Positions 1-11,259 of a stretch of DNA of 64,000 bases are shown here, one piece after another (positions within the stretch are counted from its first letter, which is position 1; every line of letters starts with the position of its first letter). The DNA is from Datisca glomerata. Lineage: Eukaryota > Streptophyta > Magnoliopsida > Cucurbitales > Datiscaceae. Location of the stretch: positions 62,001 to 126,000 of the forward strand of contig QANY01013613.1 of assembly GCA_003255025.1 (NCBI GenBank), read 5' to 3'. The notes below the pieces were generated by a model. That model was not told the DNA's origin. It worked only from the letters and a program-made list of their open reading frames with translations, and did not search any database. The position numbers and the translations under genes were made by a program.

Positions 1-323
1 AATATTGATGTCTGTAGACTTAAATTAAATATTAATCTAGAAATATACTTGTGTTTATTATTTAATAATGTCATAAAGTTTAATTAGCCTACATGATGCC
101 CGTGAAGTCATCGTGTAGGCTACATGAAGCCTACACTAAACATATAGTAACCAAAAGCATTCAACAACATATAAGAAAATTGGGCATTAAAAATACAAGT
201 TATAAAAATCCATAATTCACAATTTGAGGATGTATAAAAATAAAAAGTTTGTTAGAAAAAGCACGGTTCCGAATTCTTAAAATCATGAGCTTAAGTGTTA
301 AAAAATTATAAAATATATCTAAA

Positions 324-607
324 TTATTTTGGTACAACTATACCACGTGCAAATAACTCAATTACAATTCGTCTTCGATATTCTGACATTTTTTGTTGAG
401 TCGTTTCTTAGAGGTTCTTCTCGTATGCGAGGGATTCGACAAATTTAAAGGTGAATACCCACAATCGAACCTACAAAATACATGAAATACGAAAACATAA
501 TTAAATAATGTGTATGGAATTTTAAGTGAATTTTCAAAAAAAATGTATATTTCACTTACCTATTTTCTTGTTGTGTACGCTTCATGATCTCATCTTTGAT
601 GAAGCCA
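324..607 (-). pseudogene. Ulp1-like (C48) cysteine protease remnant in MULE-1
   Basis: Two fragments of the MULE-borne Ulp1 gene are fused here. The first starts at ATG 607 and reads MASSKM, as in the corresponding exon of MULE-2. A deletion then joins it to the exon that ends with donor GTAAGT near 566. The last exon runs 471 to 324. It holds the catalytic-cysteine codons GAT TGT GGG (Asp-Cys-Gly, 466-458), then one base is missing, then KFVESLAYEK, an in-frame TAA, and EYRRRIVIELFARG to the final stop at 326-324. Known of the family: C48 peptidases use a His-Asp-Cys triad and cleave SUMO-type conjugates. The gene is dead, but it keeps the Cys codon that MULE-2 lost, so it documents the ancestral sequence. 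Confidence 0.75.
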
Positions 608-644
608 TAACCTGTAAAAAATTCAAGGCAAATATAAGATCAGA

Positions 645-870
645 AAATATACACAATGCCCGTGTAATCATCGTGTAGAATACACGAGGGTACACGATCC
701 TGGTGTAGTCCTCGTGTAGAGTACACGATCCTGGTGTACTCCTCATGTAGTCTACGGGAGGCTTACACGCCATCGTATAATCTTCGTGTAGACTATAAGA
801 GGGGGACATGCTTATCATGTAACCATCATACACAAGGTTTACACAATCCTTATGTACACTACAGGTTGGC
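645..870. repeat. CGTGTAG palindromic array in MULE-1
   Basis: About five to seven imperfect copies of GTGTAG...CTACAC-type units (for example TCGTGTAGAGTACACGA near 710-728) lie just upstream, on the minus strand, of the ATG-bearing Ulp1 exon. A further pair lies at 90-140. The motif family is the same as the arrays of MULE-2, MULE-3 and MULE-4. Confidence 0.8.
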
Positions 871-1505
871 GATGACGTGTACCCAGGAAATAGACACCAA
901 GACCAGAACCTCAGAAACCCAGAAAAAAAATATTAGAATAAAAAAATAACCTTGTTGTGATTCAGATATCCACAAAAAATAGAAACGCGGAAATCCAGAA
1001 AAAAAACTCTCACAAACCCAGAAAAAACACCTCATAAGCCATAAAACAAATACTCATAAATTCAAAAACTTACCTTGTTGTGATTCTTTGTTGTGGAAGA
1101 TGAAGACTCAATGATTTGCAGAGAGAGATGTTACGACTTTGAGAGAGAGAGAGAGAGTAATAGTAAGAGAGAAATGAGGAAAATACATGTGAGGTATACG
1201 AAGGGGTGGGGTTTCGTGTAATGAAACTGTGTAATCATCACTTTTTTTAAGCCGTCGTTTGGAATTCGTGAAGGGGCTTTTTGATAACTTCATAAGCTGA
1301 TTTTGAATTGAAGGTGAGCCAGAGGTCAGGGTAAGCAAAAATTAGTGCAGAGGTTGAATTCTGCAAAATGGTTAGCGTAGGAGTCTTCTTTAGCAAAAAA
1401 CCCCCCAATGCTTATTGGATTTCTCTAATGTTTTAAGAATTTTGTGCTTTACCCATTTTGTTTGGCTGTATATTTATTTTCCAATCAGTTTATCTTAATA
1501 GGGCA

Positions 1506-3109
1506 TGTTAAACCCGATTCAAGCCGATTTGTACTGTAAGCGATATTAACGATGTTGACCAGATCAATACCCAATTTATTTTCACCCTTTTTCCAACCCT
1601 CTGTCACCTTCCTAATTTAATGTATAATTAGGTTTATTATTTTGTGATTAATTGAATATTTAGTGATATGAGATCTTTGGGTTTCAGGTCAATAGTTACT
1701 TAATTCTCTCATAACAATCCAGGTAAGTGAGCTTACATAATGATTAGACTCCGATGTTATAATTGTATCATGGATTTATAGTTAATATATGTTCAACCGT
1801 TTTTCGACAGTGTTTATATTCATGAACACTTTGGTCATTATTTACTGTTCAGTTATCAATTTGATATCATGAGATAAATATTTGGGTATGTCTGATTATA
1901 CGTTAGGATGTTATCATGTCTGATTCTGTTACATGTATCAGTATACATTATATGTTTACTTGTCAGCATATGATCAATTATTATCATGCATTAAATTTTG
2001 TGAATTATGAAGCTAAATTAAGTCAAGTGGTAATTAAGCAAGATTTGAATTTAAGCATGATGTTAACAAGAAATTAGGATGTTCACGTTTTGTTCTGTTA
2101 TACGAATCAGGTGTCATATGTTCATGTTTTAGTCACATAAAGGGTGTCATTTGTTCATGTTTTGGTCACACATTGGATGTCGTCTGTAAATGTTTCTCGT
2201 CACTTATGAGGTTCCATTTGTTCACGTTTTTCATCATCTATAAGCGCTGTATGTTTCTGTCGCATAGTGTGTATCATCTGTTTTTGTCATCCATTTTATG
2301 TCATCTGTTTCATCACCTAAATCATCATGTTACGTTTCAATTCACGTGTGAATAGTTCTTGTTTGGTTGTTAACTAGAGAAAATGCCAAGACATGATATG
2401 ATTAAGATTGTTATATGATTATGGGTGAGCAAAGTTGTCAGAATCGTGATCCTACCTAGGATTGTGGAGTGGTCACGCGAATCAGATCGTAGGATCAAAT
2501 CATAGATCGTAAGATCCTACTATATACTAGTAATATTATGAAAAAATATAATTTACCAAACTACATATTAAAATTCTTGAATATAGTTAATTAATCAATG
2601 ATAAATTTCATTATTTTACTAGGTGCAATTTAAATAACAACTTCAAAATTGAACAGATTAAATGAACTTTATATTATTTTCTTATAAATACCTTACAAAA
2701 TTATGGTTAGTAGAATCGTACGATCATAGTAGGATAGTAAGATCCTAGCAATCCAAAACAAAAAATATAAGAGGATCGTAAGATTCTCCCAATTGAAGAT
2801 TTTACTTATGAATCGAATTGTGGGGGTTAGACAGGATCGTAAAATCATAAGATCCTACGATCCAGATCGGGAGTTTAACACCATGTGTGTGAGACACGTG
2901 TAAACTACGTGCTATGTTGGGCCAAGTAACGATCAAGTACGTTACATTATTTCATTTATGACATATATCAAGTTCAGTTATGTTATGTCATGATTACACT
3001 TAGGACACGTGGATGCATGTTAGTATGTGGGTTTACTTACTGAGTATTTTTAATATTCATCCCTATAAATGATTGTGTTGCAGGTGATGAGAGCAGCATG
3101 AGTGAGGGA
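1506..3109. mobile_element. 5-prime part of a probable Ty3/gypsy solo LTR, split by hAT-1
   Basis: The segment before hAT-1 and the one after it (8392-8775) form one continuous sequence once hAT-1 and one target-site copy are removed. It starts TGTTAAACCCGATTC and the distal part ends AATCGGGGCGTTACA, roughly inverted ends of the TG...CA type. The text before the insertion (GGTTTACTTACTGAGT near 3028-3045) resembles a plant gypsy LTR around its polyadenylation region. No matching direct repeat was found next to the two ends, and no internal coding region adjoins. LTR identity is probable and the exact 5-prime end is uncertain. Confidence 0.5.
2430..2885. mobile_element. Small non-autonomous element with repeated GATCCTACGATC motifs
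   Basis: Within the LTR-like sequence, both ends of this segment are packed with variants of GATCGTAGGATC and GATCCTACGATC in both orientations (2447-2520 and 2715-2868), around an AT-rich core. This is the subterminal-repeat pattern of a small hAT-like MITE. Likely termini are near TTGTCAGAATCG (left) and CGGGAGTTTAACA (right). No convincing target duplication was found. Confidence 0.4.
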
Positions 3110-4393
3110 TAATGGTGTAAGTAAAACCAAGAAAATTGATCAGACCTCCCGAACCGGACTGAACCGATATGGTTCGGCCAGTTTTTAGACTTTTGACGGT
3201 TGGATTTGATTGTATAAGTTAAAAATAAGCTCGGTTCAGTTTGGTGTGTGGTTTTTGTGAAAAAAAACCGCACTGAACCGCACTATTATATATACCTCTA
3301 CAATTTGCCCTAATTTTCTCTTCTCCTCATTCTCGTTGTCTTGCTCTCGGCTCTCGCTCACAGACCTAATTTCCTTTCCCCTTCTCTTCTGTCCTCCCAG
3401 ACTCCCAGTCCCTACAACTCGACACTATCGGTTCTCACTGTCTCGCTCTCACCTCTCACACTTCATATACCTAATTTCCCCTTTTCATCAGTCCTCACAA
3501 CTCGACAGCTCGAGTTGAGAGACGAGAGAGACGACTTGCTCGACGACAAAGGGGAGACCTTGTTTGCTTGACTGCTCGATGACGAAGGGGAGATGTGGTT
3601 GCTCGACTACTCAATGACGAAGGTGAGTTCTGTTTGCTCGACTGTTGACGACAAAGGAGAGATCTGATATACTCTCTCTCTCTCTCTGTATCATCCATAT
3701 TTTTTATTTGCACTATTATTTTTTAGATCTACACTATTAGTTGTTGTTTACATCTGCACTATTAGATTCTTAGTTGTTCAAATTATGCTTTTTAGATCTA
3801 CACCATTATTTTTTGAACTTCTTAGTTCAAATTATATTTTTTAGATCTGCACTATTAGCTGTTTTTCAGATCTGAACTATTAGATTATTATACGGTAACT
3901 GGATGAAGGAGAGATTTGATAACTGGATGATAGAATGGATTTCTCTTGAAATATAACATGCAATAGATTAAAATGAGAATGATTTAGCTTACCCCAATTT
4001 CAGGAACATAAAGAAAGTTTGAACAGTGATCCAATGAAGATAGAGCATGCTAACTGATTGAAACAAACCTCATAAGCAAATGATTACCACTAATAAGTTT
4101 TTAATAGATAAAACAGAAACCAAACACAATAAATGCTAAAATATGAGCTCAACTAAAATAACCCACCATTGGTACACATCCCATTGAGTATGATCTTTTT
4201 AAACTGAGAAAAATTAAGTTTGTTTGTTTTGTCTGAACTTATTGCCTTATTGAGATGTCTGCTTGTTTTGTTTGAACTTCTTGAGATGTTTGCTTATTTT
4301 CTCTGAACTTATTGGGATGTCTGCTTGTGTAACTATATAGTTTAGAAATTAAGTTTTATTTGAGTTAATGAGTCTTAGTTAATGATTTTCGAG

Positions 4394-6427
4394 ATGGGAA
4401 AATCAAAGACGGGAAAGTTGGTCTTTGGTTCAAAGTCTCCTGAATTGCCACCGAGACTCCCAATAGTGGGTAAGAGAAAATCGTCTAGGGATCCTTCAAT
4501 TGTTTAGGATTCATTTACTAAGAATGAACCTGATGAAGAAGGTAACATCCATATGTGATTATTGTAAACAAGTTTTCAAATCTCATTCTAGACACAATGA
4601 GACCTCAAGTATGCTAGGACACTTGGATATATGCAAAAAGAATCCTAATAGGTTTCTTGATCCTAAACAAACGACTTTGAGTTTTGAGATTATGAAGGAG
4701 GTTGTGGTTCACAAACTTGTAATTTGGTTGCTACTAGTTATGATGAGGATAGATATAGAAAGACACTTACAAAGTTCATTCATTTCGTGACTATAACTAT
4801 ACTTTGCAACCTAAATTTAATGTTCCATCACGGTTACAGTTGCTAAACATTACTTCTAACTATACTAGATGAGAAGAAAAAGCTACAAAGCTTCTTTAAG
4901 AAATCAAAACAAAAAGTTTGTCTTACTACGGACACATGGACATATATTACAAATTTTAACTATATGGTGTTAACTACTTACTATATTGACAAAGAATGGA
5001 GTTTACAAAAGAGAATTATGAACTTTTGTTTAATTTCTAGTCAATAAATTTGAAAATTGAGAACATTTTGCTTGAATGTGGTATTGATAGAGTTTTTACT
5101 GTAACTGTTGATAATGCCAGTGCAAATGATGTTGCGGTGACTTATTTGAAAAGAAATATGAAAAAATAGAATGGGATGGTATTGGATGGTGAGTTTTTAT
5201 ATATGAAATGTTGTGCACACATTGCAAACTTAGTTGTGTCTGATGGTTTGAAGGATCTCCATGGATCTATCGTTAGGATTCGTAATGCTATGAGATATAT
5301 GAGGTCATCATCGGATAGATTAGTTAAGTTTAAGGCTTGTGTTGAGGCAGCGAAGATTTCCTCTAAAAGCATTTTGTGCCTAGATTCCGCCACTAGATGG
5401 AACTTAACTTACATAATGTTGGAGGTTGTTGAAAAGTTTCAAAATGCTTTTGAAAGACTCAAGGAGCAATATGCACAATACTCCATGGATTGTCTTAGAG
5501 ATGGGGGAAAGAAGAGGGGCCTCCTAGTTATGATGATTGTGATATTGCTCGTATCTTTATTAAGTTTTTGAAAGTATTCTATGAAATGACTATAAGACTT
5601 TCTAGTTATTTACATGTGTGTTCGAATGGATTCTTTCAAGAGCTTTGTAAGATTGAAAGTTTAATTCGAAAGTATTCAAAAACTGATGATTATCTTTTGA
5701 GTAAGATGCCATCTAGCATGAAAATAAAGTTTGATAAGTATTGGGGAAGTTTTGAGAAAGTGAACTCTTTATTGTTTGTATCTGTTGTGCTTGACCCACC
5801 ATTGAAAATGAAGTTCATTGATTATTGTCAACAAAGAAGGTTGAGTTGGTTTTGAGAATATTGTTTGATGCATATAAGGGTGATGTAATGATAGAAGTCA
5901 AAGATGCATAATCTTCTCAACATGTGGTTTAGGATGATGAAGATGAGTTTGACTTCACCTCTACATTTTCTATGCATATGAATGAAGAGGAAAACGTGGA
6001 CAACAAGTCAGAATTAGATCAATATTTATTTGCAGCTTGTGAAAAAAAGTTGATGATTTTGACATTCTTAATTGGTGGAAGGTGAACTCTTCTAGATATC
6101 CGGTACTTGTGCTGATGGCTAATGATGTATTGGAAATTCTGATTTCAATGGTTGCTCCAGAATCTACTTTTAGTACAGGTGGGCCTATACTTGATCAATA
6201 CCATAGCTCATTGGCTCCTAAAACTGTCCAAGCCTTTATTTGTTTACAAGATTCGTTTTGATCTTCGCAAATCAACATTGTTGAACCACATGAGGATAGT
6301 GAAAAACTGGATAAAGGTATCTCATTTTCTATTTTAGTTTTTATTATGTTAAATTTTAGATGTGCTATTAATCTTAATGTATATTTTTTGTTTGTTCTTT
6401 AGAGTTGGTGATAAAGAGGACTCTGTA
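4394..6427 (+). pseudogene. hAT transposase (zf-BED, hATC) pseudogene
   Basis: Translation from ATG 4394 begins MGKSKTGKLV and soon meets a stop (4504-4506) and a frameshift. Then, in order: a BED-type zinc finger (CDYCKQVFKSH ... HLDICKKNP, 4555-4650), the RNase-H-like core (MKCCAHIANLVVSDGL near 5205 and SATRWNLTYIMLE near 5380-5420), and the C-terminal hATC dimerisation region (WWKVNSSRYPVL near 6073-6110). The gene ends after a short intron (about 6321-6400) and a last exon stopping at 6425-6427. At least five stops or frame changes interrupt it. In an intact family member this protein would bind the subterminal motifs and cut the element out. This copy cannot make it. Confidence 0.85.
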
Positions 6428-7540
6428 ACCCTAATAGTGGAGGACGATGCCGAGTAGTACGGCATCATGTGATGGGTGAAACTGATTGTGATCATAACAT
6501 TTGGTCATAAGTATCTCACTTAATCATTTTTTATGTGTTCTTTAGAGCTGGCTGTCTATGTGACATGGGCACTTTTTCACACTTAATGAGTTTTCTGTCC
6601 CGCACTTTTTCATCAGATTTAGTCGTTAGATCTGGGAGATATGTTTTTGTCCCACACTTTTTCACCATGCATTGAGTTTTGGACGAAAAAATCAATAACT
6701 GTATAGAGGCTCAATTGACACATTTAGAGGGTTAATATTTAGAGGCTCAATTGACACATTTAGAGGCTTAAATAGTTTATAAGAGGTTTAGTTTTGCTCC
6801 TACTATCTTATCTTACCCTCTCCCCAACCATTCTCTCTTTGTGGAGTGAAGGTTGTTGAAACAGGTTCCTTCCTAATTTTGGTATATTGTTCATTTTTGA
6901 CAATTGAGTGAAGGGTATTGAAAAACTGGATAAATGTATTTCATTTTATATTTTAGTTTTTAATATGTTAAATTTTAGATGTGCTATTAATCTTAATGTA
7001 TATTTTTTGTTTGTTCTTTAGAGTTGGTGATAAAGAGGACTCTGTAACCGTAATAGTGGAGGACGATGCCGAGTAGTACGGCATCATGTGATGGGTGAAA
7101 CTGATTGTGATCGTAACATTTGGTCGTAAGTATCTCATTTAATCATTTTTATTGTGTTTTTAGAGCTGGCTGTCTATGTGACATGGGCATTTTTTCACAC
7201 TTAATGAGTTTTCTGTCCTACACTTTTTTATCAGATTTAGTTGTTAGATCTGAGAGATATGTTTCTGTCCTACACCTTTTCACCATGCATTGAGTTTTGG
7301 ATGAAAAAATCGATAACTTTAAACTTTGATAATATTTTAGAGGCTCAATTGACACATTTAGAAGGTTAAGATTAAGAGGCTCAATTGACGCATTTAGATG
7401 CTTAAATAGTTTTTAGTTTTGCTCCTACTATCTTATGTTACCCTCTCCCTGACCATTCTCTCTTTGTGGAGTGGAGGTTGATGAAACGGGTTTCTTCCTA
7501 ATTTTGGTATATTGTTCATTTTTGACAATTGAGTGTAGGG
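6301..7540 (+). repeat. 619-bp tandem duplication inside hAT-1
   Basis: 6301-6919 is repeated at 6920-7540 with scattered substitutions and small indels. Offsets are 619 at the start (GAAAAACTGG at 6301 and 6920) and 625 near the end. The unit carries the end of the penultimate transposase exon, the last intron, the last exon with its stop, and about 500 bp of 3-prime flank. Divergence of several percent means the duplication is not recent. Confidence 0.88.
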
Positions 7541-8391
7541 TTTGCTGATTAGATTGGCTAGTATTTCACCATTTCTTCTTTCAATTGGTGTTTTAATATT
7601 GGAACTGTAAGGTTGAAATGAGGATGGGGATGACAATGACCTTCAACCTGATATTTTTTTATGGGTCATGGTCTTCTTTTCTCGTTTGATTTCTCAATTC
7701 TTCTTTGGTCGAATCAATTTAAGCATATTACATTATCTTTGATTTTGTAATTCCCTCCACATTAGCTCTAATTTGGTAATGAATCTGTATTGTCATGCAT
7801 GTTGCCTTCTGATGTTTAAGAGATTCATGAGTCTCCATATGGTTTTTATATATAGTATGTTGCTATGCTAGTGAGATGACTTATTTGTTGGTTTACATAT
7901 TTATATAGGCAAATGTGACAATTCAAGCAGGATTGAGGCAAACAAATGCCACTGCAGTACTGCCACTGTATTAGAAACTCTTTCAGTTTCAGCAAAGCAT
8001 GAACTTCAAATTTTTTAAGTGGTAGTTATGTATTTTTCTACTTTTATAAGTCTGAGATCTTGAATTTAGAAATAATATTTTAAGTGTATTTTTCAACTCC
8101 TACTATCTTCAGTTTCACCATGCATCGAGTCTTTGTGGTTTAAAGACATAATCATGTTTTTTTTGTTTTTTCTGGGTAGAAAATGGTTTGGAATTTTTCT
8201 CTCATTTTTTATATATTTTTCTGACAGGACAAAATCGTAAAACCGAACCGAACCGATTTTGGATGGTTCGGTCTGGTTCAGTTTACGTTGAACCGGAGGT
8301 TTAATTCGGTTCTAATATTTGACAAATGATATTTACGGTTCAATTGCAAAATACCCATAAACTGAAACCAACCGAACCGATTACACCCCTA

Positions 8392-8775
8392 GTGAGGGAC
8401 TGCCATAGCCAGTAGAATTAGGATATTTATGTTAGATTATGATCATATAACATCACAGACATATTTGTAGTTAACTTTCAGCTGATTTAGAAATTTATAC
8501 ATTTTCATGCTTCATTCTATGATAATATGTCTGACTTTCATGTGTTTATGAATTTTTGTGATTGACTTTATTACATATTAATGTATTATTTATTTCAGTT
8601 TATGAAATAGATATAATTTTTAAATAATTTTAAGCTACCGCCATTTAATGTTAATGTTAGGGCAAAATTAGGATTTTCAATTTAGAGGTTTTCACAAATT
8701 AGAGTTTCAATTGAATTGAGGAATTTAAATTATGAAATTACATGCATGTTTAACCCTCGAAATCGGGGCGTTACA
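8392..8775. mobile_element. 3-prime part of the LTR split by hAT-1
   Basis: This continues the LTR-like sequence from 3109 after the duplicated GTGAGGGA. It ends ATCGGGGCGTTACA at 8775, a typical CA terminus. See 1506-3109. Confidence 0.5.
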
Positions 8776-10160
8776 AGAAAGAATAGCATCAACTATTGTC
8801 ATTAAAGTTTGAACTTGGATGAGTCATTGTTCATACCTCAATTGTGTTAGAAGTTTAATGGAAGATTAAAGGAACAATGAACAAGTGAGCATGTGAATGA
8901 AAAATATTTGGAACTTAAGGTGTAGGAATTTTTTGTCTGACATTGGAAATGTTAAAACATTGATGTAGTTTATTAGTCCAACTCTTGGCCTTGGGTTAAG
9001 CCCCAGTACCCGTGGAGGGTAAAGTCAGCATGTGGAAGATTAATGGTTTGTTTCCTCCCTATCTTTTTGCTGTTATTTTCCTTAGAGGAAAATTTGACTA
9101 TTTTAAAGTTTGACAGATTCCTCCCACTACTTAAATAACATAGTAGGATCAATGGCATCAACTCACACTCTCTTTGCGCACCTTAGGGAACTGCCCATTA
9201 ATTATTCTCAGCTCATTCCTCTATAACTAAGAGCTCCTGGGCAGTTGAGCGTAATATGAATTCTTAATTATTCTCACTTTCTGATTTCCTAGCAACCAGT
9301 AGAGAGAGCCTATGTGAGAGGAAACATTGAGAGTTCAACTAGAAGTCGTGTAATTAAGTTGATATTTTCTGACTTAGATTATTGTATTCTACAGAGACGG
9401 TCATCACAATCTCCAAGCATCGGTAGAGGATAAAGTCAGTCTTTAAGATGTTACTTAACAACAAGCATCAATATGTTTCCGTTTTTGTAATCAGTGCCTA
9501 TAATTTCTTATTTTTAACTTTTATTATGTCATATCACTTCTTAAAATTAACGCAACTTGTTTATGTGGTATTGTTCGTTTACCACTGACAAATTGAACAA
9601 AGTGAAAGATTTTCTATTATTTGGTATCATTCTTTCAATCTACAGAGTCTACCATGTGGTTTAGTCAGTTGATTGTTTTTGTTGTTTGGATTTTTGAGAT
9701 TTAGGTTTAGCAAATTTGGGAAGATGAAGTTTGTGTTTTTTTTAAATGTTAGATTGGTTACCAAACCGATATTCACAGTTTGGTCTAATTATTTATTTTA
9801 ATCGATTGGGTTAGGTAGATTAAAGAAGTGATCAATTCAATGACAAAAATTCATAGAAATAGAATACAAGAACTCCACACGTTACATCTTCCTTTTCATG
9901 AAACTCAGAATAAGATTGTTGATTGTTGCACGTGAAAGTTGAAACAAAAGGCTACAAGCGCCGCACTGTGCACTACGTGCATTCGCCGCGTACATTCTCA
10001 CTTTTTTTAAATAATAATTTAACTTATCCTAAACTCATAATTCATATTATAATAAGTAAAAGATTTACTCAAAACTTAATTAATCCGTTCTTTTTGTTAT
10101 TAATTAAATATTTACAGTCAGTCTCCCCTCTAAGTATTCTTTTTTTTAATCCAATTCTTA
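8776..10160. other. Intergenic; possible Copia LTR remnant at about 8920-9620
   Basis: No host gene is visible. From about 8922 (TGTAGGAATTTTTTGTCTGA) through TTGGCCTTGGGTTAAGCCCC (8984-9003), the text resembles plant Copia LTRs, and TTGGTATCA at 9621-9629 could be a methionine-tRNA primer-binding site. No paired LTR or coding region follows. The rest is AT-rich DNA up to the end of the DUF506 gene. Confidence 0.3.
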
Positions 10161-11054
10161 TCATCTCGTACGGACAAAGGCATGGCCATTGACGTTGACG
10201 TTTGATGCCACGTCGTTGAATCCAACCAACCGGCATTTCGCCGCGGCGACCGGTGGGATCGCCGACGACAGTGACTTCTCTGGAATTTGATTCACAGTCC
10301 GCATGTACGGTCCTAACCACTTCTTTTGCATGTATCGGTTCTTCCTCCATGGAGGTAAGGAAAGACCTGTGCTCCTTAGCGATCTCTTTGCCGCGTCACA
10401 CATAACCTTCACGATCGTCTTCAGCTCCTCTGCTTTCCCCACGAATACCTTAGGCAGAGTCTGTAACAGCCTCGAGTACTGGACTGTCGGCCTCGCGATT
10501 TCGAACTCTGCGGCAAAATCGAGGTCGACTAAGTAACGGATCTGCGGTGATGATCCGGAGCTCGGTTGAATAGCATCGATGAATTCGTAGCTGCCGGCGG
10601 TGAGACCGCCTGAGGAATTCCATTTTGTCTTGCACGTCGCTACATTGTGCCCTAGATCACGGAGAAACGCAACAACATTTTGCCGGACAACAGATTTGTT
10701 CGATCGGAGTCGGGAAACTATTGTCACTGCGTTTGAAACGTGAGCTCGAAGGAGCATTCTGTAGGCATCCGCCCTATCTGCGGCCATTACTTTGTGGATT
10801 TCGTCGATCGCGTCGGAATTGTCGGTTTCCGAGTCGACTCGCTCAGAGTCAAACTCGGAGTCCGTGGACTCAGCTCCAGAACTTTCATCGAGGAAATCGT
10901 GGATGAGTTCGGAGAGACAAAGTGAACCGTCATCTGAGTCATTGCTTCCGCTGGTGGCGAAGCTCAGATGATAGTGTTCTCCGCCGACTAATCGAGCTTT
11001 CACCTTTTCATCCAGTGGGTCGGTGACCTGCTTAGCTCTGACAAAAACCGCCAT
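10161..11054 (-). CDS. DUF506 family protein (PDDEXK-like, plant specific)
   Basis: Single-exon gene of 297 residues, read from ATG at 11054. An acidic serine-rich stretch (about residues 37-85, GSNDSDDG ... ETDNSD) precedes the DUF506 domain (about 90-265). Family signatures visible are LRDLGHNVATCKTKW (about 131-145), GSYEFID, a YLVDLDFAAEFEIARPT block (about 173-190) and the strongly conserved PPWRKNRYMQKKWLGPYMRT (about 236-255). Known of the family: it is classed by fold with PDDEXK nucleases without demonstrated catalysis, and Arabidopsis members include repressors of root-hair elongation (RXR genes, from memory). The reading frame is clean and GC-richer than its surroundings, so it is probably functional. 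Neighbours are transposons on both sides, so no operon-like context exists. The family call is firm. The specific function is unknown. Confidence 0.93.
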   Translation of the reverse strand: MAVFVRAKQVTDPLDEKVKARLVGGEHYHLSFATSGSNDSDDGSLCLSELIHDFLDESSGAESTDSEFDSERVDSETDNSDAIDEIHKVMAADRADAYRMLLRAHVSNAVTIVSRLRSNKSVVRQNVVAFLRDLGHNVATCKTKWNSSGGLTAGSYEFIDAIQPSSGSSPQIRYLVDLDFAAEFEIARPTVQYSRLLQTLPKVFVGKAEELKTIVKVMCDAAKRSLRSTGLSLPPWRKNRYMQKKWLGPYMRTVNQIPEKSLSSAIPPVAAAKCRLVGFNDVASNVNVNGHAFVRTR

Positions 11055-11250
11055 TTCTGAACCAAAGAAACCAGACCCTCAGCTCGCAGCGAGCAGTTAC
11101 AGAGAAATTGTAAGTTTGTCAAGAGAAAAACAAAATACTTCTTGGCGTTTATTATTTCCAATTGGTTTCTGCTCTGCTTCAGATAAGCAATTTGTCTGCT
11201 ACCTTTAACTTAGAAAGAGAATTGAAGAAGAAAGGCATATCTCAGAGGGC

Positions 11251-11257
11251 TTATAAA
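11251..11257 (-). promoter_or_regulatory. Candidate TATA box of the DUF506 gene
   Basis: Minus-strand TTTATAA lies about 200 bp upstream of ATG 11054, in a sensible place for a plant core promoter with a pyrimidine-rich 5-prime leader (11090-11200). It is assigned by position and sequence only. Confidence 0.4.
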
Positions 11258-11259
11258 GA

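Larger units (their letters stand above)
1..1405 (-). mobile_element. MULE-1: internally deleted Ulp1-type Mutator-like element, cut by the window edge
   Basis: Read on the minus strand from about 1405, this segment follows the left half of the complete element at 45290-54544 (MULE-2). It has the same terminal sequence (TTTTTTGCTAAAG near 1390-1405, then CATTTTGCAGAATT and ACTAATTTTTGCTTA blocks), the same TC-rich leader near 1110-1170, the same exon with ATGGCTTCATCAAAGATG (607 downward), then the last Ulp1 exon (471-324) and its 3-prime flank with CGTGTAG repeats. Nearly 4 kb of the Ulp1 gene is missing between about 588 and 575. The other end and any transposase lie outside the window, so no target duplication can be read. 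Confidence 0.8.
3110..8391 (+). mobile_element. hAT-1: Ac-like hAT DNA transposon with target-site duplication
   Basis: Both ends can be read. The element starts TAATGGTGTAA (3110-3120) and ends TTACACCCCTA (8381-8391), 11-bp inverted ends with two mismatches. It is flanked by a perfect 8-bp direct repeat GTGAGGGA (3102-3109 and 8392-8399), the length typical of hAT insertions. Both subterminal regions (3148-3290 and 8230-8380) carry clustered ACCGAACC/GGTTCGG motifs in both orientations, a usual hAT feature. Inside are a C/T-rich segment with small direct repeats (3310-3680), a decayed transposase gene (4394-6427), a 619-bp tandem duplication (6301-7540) and AT-rich filler to the end. Length is 5282 bp. 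It sits inside an LTR-like sequence. Confidence 0.88.

Noticed and set aside
1506..8775. Target duplication for the solo LTR
   Set aside because: The five bases before 1506 (GGGCA) and after 8775 (AGAAA) do not match, so the outer limits stay uncertain.
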